From Acidobacteriota bacterium (lineage in GTDB: Bacteria; Acidobacteriota; Vicinamibacteria; Vicinamibacterales; CAVVIG01), in NCBI GenBank assembly GCA_003222455.1, contig QHWF01000316.1:1-6601 (forward strand): a DNA stretch of 6,601 bases. The letters are read 5' to 3'. A program made the translations under genes and the position numbers. Below, piece by piece: positions 1-5,885 of this stretch. The notes under the pieces are model-generated. The model was not told where the DNA came from. It saw nothing but the letters and a program-made list of their open reading frames with translations, and ran no database searches. Positions within the stretch are counted from its first letter, which is position 1; each line of letters opens with the position of its first letter.

Positions 1-240
1 GACCGGCACGCCGTGCAGCGGGCCGAGCCGCGCGCTGCGACGCCGCGCCACCGCCGTCGCCTTGCGCGCCGCCTCCAGCGCCTGCTCGGCCGCGACGGTG
101 CAGTAGGCGTTGAGTCGCGGGTTGACGCGCTCCAGGCGCGCGAGCACCGCCTGGACCATCTCGAGTGGCGAGACGGCGCCGCGCCGGATCATCGCCGCGA
201 GTTTCGTGGCCGACGTGAAGCAGAGGTCGGGATCCGTCAT
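1..240 (-). CDS. Amidase-signature family enzyme (GatA-like), N-terminal part only
   Basis: The first 80 residues of an amidase, cut by the window edge. Amidase-signature enzymes hydrolyse amide bonds with a Ser-cisSer-Lys triad; the family includes GatA, aliphatic and aryl amidases, allophanate hydrolases and others. Seen here: a start with FTSATKLAAMIRRGAVSPLE, the typical N-terminal helix in which the enzyme names its SP(x)E turn, then LERVNPRLNAYCTV, the usual VNPxLNA element, then AARKATA and LGPLHGVPV at residues 72-80. In relatives LHGVPV is followed at once by a (A/S)IKD motif holding the catalytic Lys, which would lie just outside the window. ATG 240-238 overlaps the permease 2 TGA as ATGA, so translation is coupled and the gene is in the operon. 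Such amidases are common beside peptide-type transporters and may cleave the imported amide. True GatA is less likely, as no gatB or gatC is seen. The substrate cannot be told from this fragment. Confidence 0.9.
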   Translation of the reverse strand, partial: MTDPDLCFTSATKLAAMIRRGAVSPLEMVQAVLARLERVNPRLNAYCTVAAEQALEAARKATAVARRRSARLGPLHGVPV

Positions 241-1128
241 TTTGCGCCGAGTACTTTCCGCGGATCGAGCGCGTCTCTCAATCCGTCGCCGATGTAGTTG
301 ATGGAGAGGACGGTGAGGAAGATGGCGGTGCCGGGAAACAGCGCCCAGTGCGGGGCGAAGTCCAGGTTGTCCTTCGCGTCGTAGAGGATCCGACCCCACG
401 TGGGAATGTCGGGCGGGAATCCGAGGCCGAGGAACGACAGCGACGACTCGGCGATGATCGCCGCCGCCACGTCGAGCGAGCCGGCGACGATGACGGGGCC
501 GACGGCGTTCGGCAGGATGTGCCGGATGACCTGGCGCAGCGGCGAGGCGCCGAGACCGCGCGCCGCCTCCACGAATTCCTTCTCGCGCAGCGAGAGGAAC
601 TGCGCGCGCACGAGGCGCGCCACCGGCATCCAGCGCAGGCCGCCGATGACCGCCACGATCAGGATGAAGACGCCAGCCTCGGGCCCGAGCATTTTCTTCA
701 GCATGTCGCGGAACAGGTAAACGACCAGCAGGAGCAGCGGCAGCTGAGGCAGCGAGAGGAACAGATCGGTGATGCGCATCAGCGTGTGGTCGGTGGCGCC
801 GCCGAGCTGGCCGGCCACGGCGCCGACGCCGGTGCCGATCGTGATCGAGATGAGCATGGCGACGACGCCGACGGCGAGCGAAATCCGGCCGCCGTACAGC
901 ATGCGCGCCAGCAGGTCCTGGCCGAGGTCGTCGGTGCCGAACGGAGTCGATCGGAACGCGATAGACGAACGGCCCGACCAGCACCCCGGTCACCATGACG
1001 AAGAGCACGGTGAAGCCAATCATCGCGAGGCGATGGCGGCGGAAGCGCCGCGTCGCCTCGCGCCACAGCGACCGGCGCGGGGCGGACGCGCGCACGAGCG
1101 ATCCCGCGGGCGCGGTGGCGACGCTCAT
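237..1128 (-). pseudogene. ABC transporter permease 2, DppC/OppC type, disrupted by frameshift with loop deletion
   Basis: The partner permease of the DppB-type protein, but not intact as read. The N-terminal part, from ATG 1128-1126, gives 61 good residues: a basic cytoplasmic leader with SLWREATRRFRRHR, then the first membrane helix ending VLVGPFVYRVPID. After about 946 that frame no longer matches the family. The match resumes in the frame one base further on with STPFGTDDLGQDLLARMLYGG and runs to TGA 239-237. The second part contains five more helices and the EAA-type loop (EFVEAARGLGASPLRQ, then RHILPNAVGPV), ending DGLRDALDP as usual for DppC. Family members normally have some 15-25 residues between the end of helix 1 and FGTDD; here almost none remain. 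This points to a small deletion of a length not divisible by three. In the second frame the first usable start is ATG 902, downstream of FGTDD, which would lack helix 1. An assembly error cannot be excluded. No clear Shine-Dalgarno sequence precedes 1128. Confidence 0.85.
940..960 (-). other. Frame-break junction inside permease 2
   Basis: Within this interval the permease 2 homology jumps from the frame with codons at 946-948 (Asp of VPID) to the frame with codons at 942-944 (Pro of PFGTDD), one base further on. The downstream frame is closed upstream by a stop at 992-990, so the two parts cannot be joined without a shift. I see no known +1 slippery signal such as CCC-T or CTT-AGG-C at the junction. 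The exact breakpoints cannot be fixed without an intact relative. Confidence 0.8.
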
Positions 1129-1247
1129 GGGTCGTGGCGAACCCGAGGCGCGCCACGGCTCCGCCGGGGCGCGTCCGAGCGATGGCCGGGGGAGTACGAG
1201 GGGGGCGTAGCCATGTCGGGGCCCCCCACGTGCGAACGATGTTTCAT
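1125..1247 (-). CDS. Possible 40-residue bridging ORF between the two permease genes
   Basis: A 41-codon frame starts at ATG 1247-1245, overlapping the permease 1 TGA as ATGA, and ends at TGA 1127-1125, overlapping the permease 2 ATG as ATGA. The product begins MKHRSHVGGPDMATPPSYS and is rich in Arg and Pro, with no recognised domain and no membrane segment. Neither it nor permease 2 has a clear Shine-Dalgarno sequence. A re-initiating ribosome could use the frame to pass across the 115-base gap, and translation coupling rather than the peptide may be the point. The double overlap may also be chance in GC-rich spacer DNA. I do not recognise the peptide, and confidence that it is expressed is low. 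Confidence 0.22.
   Translation of the reverse strand: MKHRSHVGGPDMATPPSYSPGHRSDAPRRSRGAPRVRHDP
1200..1227 (-). promoter_or_regulatory. Possible GC hairpin in the permease 1-permease 2 spacer
   Basis: Seven G/C bases at 1200-1206 are exactly complementary to 1221-1227, with a 14-base loop; the overlapping run GGGGCCCC (1218-1225) is also self-complementary and would compete. No T-run follows on the transcript strand. It occupies the only long non-permease stretch between the two membrane genes, and could pause transcription or translation. A chance origin in such GC-rich DNA is plausible. Confidence 0.3.
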
Positions 1248-2203
1248 CGGAACGCGATCCGCGGATCGAGCCAGCCGTAAAGCAGGTCGGCGATCAGATT
1301 GAAGATCACGACCAGGCACGAGAACACGAAGGTGATGGCCATGATGACCGGCGTGTCGTTGGCGAGGATCGAGGTGATCAGCAGCGAGCCGATGCCCGGG
1401 ATGCGAAAGATCTGCTCGGTGATGACGGCGCCGGTGAAGATGCCGGGAATCTGTAGGGCGAGCAGCGTGACGACGGGAATGAGCGCGTTGCGGATCACGT
1501 GCTTGACCACCGTCACGCCCTCGGACAGGCCCTTCGCGCGCGCCGTATTCACGTAGTCGAGCCGGATCACGTCGATGACCGCCGAGCGCACGAAGCGCGT
1601 GAGCGTCGCGCCCTGAAAGAGGCCGAGCACCGCCACCGGCATCGCCGCCTGCCGCGCATTCTCCCACCACCACCGCCACCCCGTGGCCGCGATGTCGGCG
1701 CGATAGATGAACGGCAGCCAGTCGAGCCAGATGCTGAAGACCAGGATGAACACGAGACCCGTGAAGAACGTCGGCAGCGAGAAGCCGACGAAGGCCAACG
1801 TCGTCGCGACCTGGTCGAACACCGAGTAGGGCCGCAGCGCCGAGTACGTCCCGATCGGCAATGCGATGAGCAGCCCGAGCAGTTGCGCGCTGCCGAGCAC
1901 GAAGAGCGACGTGGGCAACCGCTGCATGATCAGCGTGTCGACGTTCACCCGGCTCGCGAAGGAGAAGCCCCAGTCGCCGCGCACCATGGATGTGAGCCAG
2001 CGCGTGTAGCGCACGGGCAGCGGATCGTCCAGCCCGAACTGGCTGCGCAGATGCATCCGCACCTCGGGCGGAACGTTGGGGTTGGTGGCGAGCTCCTCGA
2101 ACGGGTCACCGGGTGCCAAGGCGAGGATCGTGAAGAGGACGAGGCTGATGCCGAAGATGACGGGCACGGCGATCAGCAGGCGGCGGACGACGTAGCGTGA
2201 CAT
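1244..2203 (-). CDS. ABC transporter permease 1, DppB/OppB type
   Basis: A 319-residue inner-membrane permease of the binding-protein-dependent transport (BPD_transp_1) superfamily, the usual length for DppB. It pairs with a DppC-type permease to form the channel for the ligand brought by the binding protein. Seen in order: a short cytoplasmic start and first membrane helix (about 8-30) ending in the conserved APGDP; a periplasmic region with FGLDDPLPVRYTRWL (56-70) and RGDWGFSF (75-82); helices around 100-122 and 133-160; a Trp-rich extracytoplasmic insert (about 165-183); the cytoplasmic EAA-type loop, beginning YVNTARAKGLSEG and ending RNALIPV (217-244), which docks the ATPase; FRIPGIGSLL (266-275); and a last helix ending in the typical WLDPRI. 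ATG at 2203-2201 follows the hairpin directly, with no accessible Shine-Dalgarno sequence, so low or regulated translation is likely. The TGA overlaps an ATG (ATGA) of a small bridging frame. Confidence 0.95.
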   Translation of the reverse strand: MSRYVVRRLLIAVPVIFGISLVLFTILALAPGDPFEELATNPNVPPEVRMHLRSQFGLDDPLPVRYTRWLTSMVRGDWGFSFASRVNVDTLIMQRLPTSLFVLGSAQLLGLLIALPIGTYSALRPYSVFDQVATTLAFVGFSLPTFFTGLVFILVFSIWLDWLPFIYRADIAATGWRWWWENARQAAMPVAVLGLFQGATLTRFVRSAVIDVIRLDYVNTARAKGLSEGVTVVKHVIRNALIPVVTLLALQIPGIFTGAVITEQIFRIPGIGSLLITSILANDTPVIMAITFVFSCLVVIFNLIADLLYGWLDPRIAFR

Positions 2204-2209
2204 CGTTCA

Positions 2210-2237
2210 GGAGGCCGGGCGCGTCCGCCCGGCCTCC
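2210..2237 (-). promoter_or_regulatory. Perfect 12-bp intercistronic hairpin between SBP-B and permease 1
   Basis: Bases 2210-2221 are exactly complementary to 2226-2237, leaving a four-base loop (GACG on the transcript strand). It lies in the 44-base gap, ten bases after the SBP-B TAG and six bases before the permease ATG. No T-run follows, so it is not a standard intrinsic terminator. Its 5' arm carries the only GGAGG near the permease start, and this is paired with CCTCC in the 3' arm. Such structures in ABC operons are known to stabilise the upstream binding-protein message and lower permease expression. That role here is inference from position and strength; the structure itself is directly visible. 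Confidence 0.8.
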
Positions 2238-2247
2238 GTCCCGCGTC

Positions 2248-4041
2248 CTAGGCCCTGAACCAGTTGAAGAGGTTCGCCGTGTCGTTGTCCCAGCCGCTGA
2301 TCTCGACGCCGCGGAGCCGGCTCGACACCGCCTGGACTTTCGTGCGCCAGATCACGGGAACGACGACGACGTTCTGGATGACCATGTCGTTCATCCGGAT
2401 GAACAGCGCCGCGCGCTTGACGGGATCGAGCTCCGTCTCCGCCGCGCGAAACAGCTTGTCGTATTCGTCGTTGCGCCAGCGGGTGATGTTGCGCCCCTGA
2501 TACTTGTTCTCCTTGGTGGCCGCCTCCCACGACGCGAACTGCTCCATGAACGTCTGCGGGTCGGGCGAGGCCTGCGTGGTCGTGTACATCTGAATGTCCG
2601 TCGAGAATCGCGAATAGATGTCGGGATTCGCCGCGTCGGATGAGAAAAAGACCGACGCGGTGATCGACTTCAGCTCGAGCTCGATGCCGGCCTTGGCCGC
2701 CGCCTGCTTGACGATGGCCTGCGTCTTCTGGCGTGGGGCATTGATCGACGTCTGGTAGACCATCTTGAGCTTCTTGTCGCCCTTGGCGCGGATGCCGTCG
2801 GCACCCTTCTTCCAGCCTGCCGCCTCGAGGATCTGATTGGCCTTCTCGACGTTGAACTCCGCCTTGTTCGCTTTGGAAGCGTACTTCGACGGCGCGTTCA
2901 GGAAGTTCGCGGTCACCTGGCCGCCGCGTCCGTAGATCTCTTCCTGCACGGAGTGGCGGTCGACGAGCAGGCTCAGCGCCTGGCGGACGGCAGGATCCGT
3001 GAGGAACGGATGCGGCGCCTTGAGGCTCGAGCGCTCGCCGTCGACCTCCTTGTTCGGATCCGTCTGGTTGCACTGGATGTGCTCGATGTTTCCCGACGGC
3101 GAGGTCTCGAACTTGCCTTTGCCGCCCTGCTCCATGCGGCGCATGATCTCTTCTTCGACCTGCATGTTCCAGGCATAGTCGTACTCGCCGGTCTGCACCA
3201 CCGCGCGTCCAGCTGACACGGCGTCGCCGCCGCCCTTCATCTCGATCGAGTCGAAATGCGGCCGGTTCGGCATGTGGTAGTTCGCGTTGAGCTCGCCACG
3301 CACGATGTCGCCCGGCTTGAAGTCGACGTACTTGTACGGGCCCGTGCCGACGGGCTTGACGTTCGCCGGCGCCTCACGTGACTTGGCGCCCTTGAACGGC
3401 TCGAAGACGTGCTTGGGAATGATCATGCCGCGGTAGCCGCAGAAGCCATCGGCCCAGAACGGTGTCGGGTTCTTGAAGGTGAGCTTCACCGTGTGGCTGT
3501 CGAGCTTGTCGATCCGGGCGATGTCCTTGTACGAGCTGATCGTGGTGGCAGCGGTGGCGGCGTCGGCGGCGTACTCCCAGTTGAACACGATGTCGTCGGC
3601 GGTGAACGGCTTGCCGTCGTGCCACACCACGTTCTTATTCAGCTTCCAGGTGACCGACTTGCCGTCCTTGGCTACCGCGCCGTTCTGGATGGAGGGAATC
3701 TCGGCCGCGAGGATGGGCACGAGATTGCCGTCGGGATCGAACGCCGCCAGCGGCTCGTAGAAGATGCGCGAGCCGTCCTGGTCCTTGGTGCCGGTGGCGA
3801 AGTGCGGATTCAGCAGCGTCGGCGACTGCCACCACAACACTTTGAGGGCGCCGCCGCCGCCCCGCTTCGTCGGCGCGTACTGGACTTTCGTCTGCGCGTG
3901 CGCGACGCCGGCCGAGGAGAGCATCTGGGCCGTGAGCGGCGCCGTCAGGCCGAGCCCGACCATCGTCTGCACGAAGCGCCGACGGTTCAGCGTGCCGACA
4001 CGCACCTCCTCGATCAATGCCCGCAGTTCGCGTTCTTCCAT
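2248..4041 (-). CDS. ABC transporter substrate-binding protein, family 5 (SBP-B), tandem paralogue
   Basis: A 597-residue family 5 solute-binding protein, the tandem partner of SBP-A. ATG at 4041-4039 is supported by AGGGAGGG six bases upstream and by matching the SBP-A N-terminus (ELRAL near residue 5 in both). The reading frame is open for another ~980 bases upstream, but that part runs through SBP-A in the wrong frame and should not be used. The leader has a charged helix, NRRRFVQ (19-25, twin-arginine-like), a hydrophobic core and an AHA cleavage site at residues 47-49. The mature protein shows WHDGKPFTADDIVFNWEY, VGTGPYKYVDFKPGD, QEEIYGRGGQ and APRQKTQAIVKQ, shared with SBP-A. Differences from SBP-A cluster at the start of the signal region, around the segment KYASKANKAE, around TTTQAS, and in the last ~40 residues. 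It has its own ribosome site and is separated from the first permease by a strong hairpin, so it is probably made in excess over the membrane subunits. Ligand unknown. Confidence 0.95.
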   Translation of the reverse strand: MEERELRALIEEVRVGTLNRRRFVQTMVGLGLTAPLTAQMLSSAGVAHAQTKVQYAPTKRGGGGALKVLWWQSPTLLNPHFATGTKDQDGSRIFYEPLAAFDPDGNLVPILAAEIPSIQNGAVAKDGKSVTWKLNKNVVWHDGKPFTADDIVFNWEYAADAATAATTISSYKDIARIDKLDSHTVKLTFKNPTPFWADGFCGYRGMIIPKHVFEPFKGAKSREAPANVKPVGTGPYKYVDFKPGDIVRGELNANYHMPNRPHFDSIEMKGGGDAVSAGRAVVQTGEYDYAWNMQVEEEIMRRMEQGGKGKFETSPSGNIEHIQCNQTDPNKEVDGERSSLKAPHPFLTDPAVRQALSLLVDRHSVQEEIYGRGGQVTANFLNAPSKYASKANKAEFNVEKANQILEAAGWKKGADGIRAKGDKKLKMVYQTSINAPRQKTQAIVKQAAAKAGIELELKSITASVFFSSDAANPDIYSRFSTDIQMYTTTQASPDPQTFMEQFASWEAATKENKYQGRNITRWRNDEYDKLFRAAETELDPVKRAALFIRMNDMVIQNVVVVPVIWRTKVQAVSSRLRGVEISGWDNDTANLFNWFRA

Positions 4042-4047
4042 GGACGA

Positions 4048-4055
4048 CCCTCCCT
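4048..4055 (-). promoter_or_regulatory. Shine-Dalgarno sequence of SBP-B
   Basis: On the minus strand the bases read AGGGAGGG, followed by a six-base spacer and ATG. It is the only clear strong ribosome-binding site in the window; the other gene starts visible here either overlap the preceding stop or lack an obvious site. It fixes the SBP-B start and implies independent, efficient translation of this gene. Confidence 0.85.
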
Positions 4056-4078
4056 GACGTGAATGGCTTCTTATCGTG

Positions 4079-4091
4079 CGCGCTCGGCGCG
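4079..4091 (-). promoter_or_regulatory. Small stem-loop just after the SBP-A stop
   Basis: A 5-bp perfect G/C stem (4079-4083 with 4087-4091) around a three-base loop begins three bases after the SBP-A TGA, in the 53-base gap (4042-4094) before SBP-B. It is not followed by a T-rich run on the minus strand, so it is not an intrinsic terminator. It may slightly protect the 3' end of the upstream message, or be chance in GC-rich DNA. Confidence 0.3.
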
Positions 4092-4094
4092 GTG

Positions 4095-5885
4095 TCAAGT
4101 CTTGTACCAGTACGGCAGCCGCCACAGCGTCCCATCCCAGCCGTTCAGATCCATGCCCTGCAGGCGCGTGGTGGCGGCGCCCACGCCGTTGCGCCAGAGC
4201 ATCGGGATGACGGCGACGTTGCCGATCACGAGATCGTTCATCCGGATGAACAGCGCCGCCCGCTTCACCGGATCCATCTCGGTCTCCGCGGCTCGCCAGA
4301 GCCGATCGTACTCGTCGCTGCGGAAGCGGGTGATATTGCGCCCCGTCCACTTGTTCTCGCGCGAGGCGATCTCCCATGAGGCGAACTGCGCCATGAACAC
4401 CTGCGGGTCCGGCGCATTCATGCCGACGTTGTACATCTGCAGATCGGCGTAGAAATGGCCGTAGGTGTCGGGATTGGCGGGATCGGACGAGAAGAACACC
4501 GAGGCGACCACCGACTTGAGCTCGAGCTCGATGCCGGCGCGCGCGCAGGCCTGCTTGACGATGGCCTGCGTCTTCTGGCGCGGGGCGTTCGTCGACGTCT
4601 GGAAGACAAATCGCAGGCGCCTGCCGTCCTTGGCGCGGATGCCGTCGGCGCCGCGGCGCCAGCCGGCCGCGTCGAGGACCTGGTTGGCGCGCTCGACGCT
4701 GAACTCCCAGCGCGTGTTGCGCGAGTAAAAGCGCGACGGCGAATTGAGGAAGTTCGCCGTCGTCTGCCCGCCGCGCCCGTAGATCTCTTCCTGGATGGCG
4801 CCGCGATCGGCGAGCATATTGAGTGCGGCCCGCACGGCCGCGTCCGACAGCGTCGGATGCGTCGTCTTGGTGCTCGAGCGCTCGCCGTCGACCTCGCGGA
4901 AGGGATCGGTGGTGTTGAGCTGGATGTGCTCCGGGTTGCCGGTGGGCCAGACGACGATGCGGCCCTTGCCGCCCTGCTCCAGGCGGCGAAGGATGTCGTC
5001 CTCCACCTGCATGTTCCACGCGTAGTCGAACTCGCCGGTCTGCAGCACGGCGCGCGCGGCCGAGGCCGCGTCGCCGCCGCCCTTCATCTCGAGCGTGTCG
5101 AAGAACGGCCGGTTGGCCACGTGGTACGCGGTATTGAGCTCACCGCGCACGATGTCGCCGGGCTTGAAATCGACGAAGCGGTAGGGACCGGTGCCGACGG
5201 GCCGCAGGTTGGCCGGCGCGTCGCGCGAGTTCGCGCCCTTGAACGGCTCGAATACGTGCCGCGGAATGAGCATGCCGCGCGCTCCGCAGAACGCGTCCGC
5301 CCAGAACGGCGTGGGCCGCTTGAAGACCACCTTGACGGCGTGGCTGTCCAGGCGCTCGACGCGATCGATCTCGCGGTACGACGCCATCGTCCACGCGGAC
5401 GTCGCGGGATCGGCCGCGTACTCCCAGTTGAACACGACGTCGTCGGCGGTGAACGGCTTGCCGTCGTGCCAGACGACGCCCTTCTTGAGATTCCAGATCA
5501 CCCACGTGCCGTCGCGCGCCACGCCGCCGTTGTCGATGCTCGGCACCTGCGCGGCCAGGATCGGCACCACGTTGCCGTCGGCATCGAAGGCGGCAAGCGG
5601 CTCGTAAAAAATGCGCGACGCGTCCTGGTCCTTGGTGCCCGTCGCGAAGTGCGGGTTCAGCAGCGTCGGCGCCTGCCACCAGAGCACCTTGAGCGGACCG
5701 CCGCCACCACGCCGCGTCGGCGCGAAGGCCGGACGCGCCTGCGCGCCGGCGGACGGCATCGGAAGCAGCCGCGCGGCGAGCGGCCCCGCCACACCGGCGG
5801 CGGCCATGAGACGCAGGAAGCGGCGGCGCGACAGACGGCCGCGTCGCACCCGATCGACGAGCGCGCGGAGCTCCGCTTCGCTCAC
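4095..5885 (-). CDS. ABC transporter substrate-binding protein, family 5 (SBP-A), Tat-type signal
   Basis: A 596-residue periplasmic solute-binding protein of the SBP_bac_5 (DppA/OppA-like, cluster C) family, which captures a ligand and delivers it to an inner-membrane permease pair. GTG at 5885-5883 is chosen because it overlaps the pdxA stop as GTGA and matches the start of the paralogue downstream. The open frame extends further upstream, but that stretch lies inside pdxA and is not protein-like. No Shine-Dalgarno sequence precedes the GTG, consistent with coupling to pdxA. A helical charged leader (residues 3-18) precedes SRRRFLR (19-25), a good twin-arginine motif, then a hydrophobic stretch and an AQA cleavage site near residue 50. 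The mature part begins after a PTRRGGGG linker and carries family hallmarks such as KPFTADDVVFNWEYAAD and VGTGPYRFVDFKPGD. It aligns without gaps to SBP-B from the APT linker to the C-terminus, about 70% identical by hand count. It is notably Arg-rich and Lys-poor (about 19 Lys against about 43). Ligand unknown; peptides are only one possibility. Confidence 0.95.
   Translation of the reverse strand: MSEAELRALVDRVRRGRLSRRRFLRLMAAAGVAGPLAARLLPMPSAGAQARPAFAPTRRGGGGPLKVLWWQAPTLLNPHFATGTKDQDASRIFYEPLAAFDADGNVVPILAAQVPSIDNGGVARDGTWVIWNLKKGVVWHDGKPFTADDVVFNWEYAADPATSAWTMASYREIDRVERLDSHAVKVVFKRPTPFWADAFCGARGMLIPRHVFEPFKGANSRDAPANLRPVGTGPYRFVDFKPGDIVRGELNTAYHVANRPFFDTLEMKGGGDAASAARAVLQTGEFDYAWNMQVEDDILRRLEQGGKGRIVVWPTGNPEHIQLNTTDPFREVDGERSSTKTTHPTLSDAAVRAALNMLADRGAIQEEIYGRGGQTTANFLNSPSRFYSRNTRWEFSVERANQVLDAAGWRRGADGIRAKDGRRLRFVFQTSTNAPRQKTQAIVKQACARAGIELELKSVVASVFFSSDPANPDTYGHFYADLQMYNVGMNAPDPQVFMAQFASWEIASRENKWTGRNITRFRSDEYDRLWRAAETEMDPVKRAALFIRMNDLVIGNVAVIPMLWRNGVGAATTRLQGMDLNGWDGTLWRLPYWYKT

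Noticed and set aside
940..960. Programmed +1 frameshifting to join the two parts of permease 2
   Set aside because: No known slippery signal is visible, and a shift alone would not replace the missing loop between helix 1 and FGTDD.
779..1156. A minus-strand frame of 125 codons covering the permease 2 N-terminal region
   Set aside because: It is a third frame, Arg-rich and without motifs. The real N-terminus, with a basic leader and a membrane helix, is in the frame from 1128.
1499..2200. A plus-strand open frame of 233 codons opposite permease 1
   Set aside because: Translation is very rich in Arg, Glu, His and Asp, as expected from the antisense of hydrophobic membrane codons; no motif seen.
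2210..2237. Hairpin read as an intrinsic transcription terminator
   Set aside because: No T-rich run follows the stem on the transcript strand; only six bases separate it from the permease ATG.
2248..5019. SBP-B extended upstream to give a 923-residue protein
   Set aside because: The extra part runs through SBP-A in another frame and is not protein-like. The ATG at 4041 has a strong Shine-Dalgarno sequence and matches the SBP-A N-terminus.
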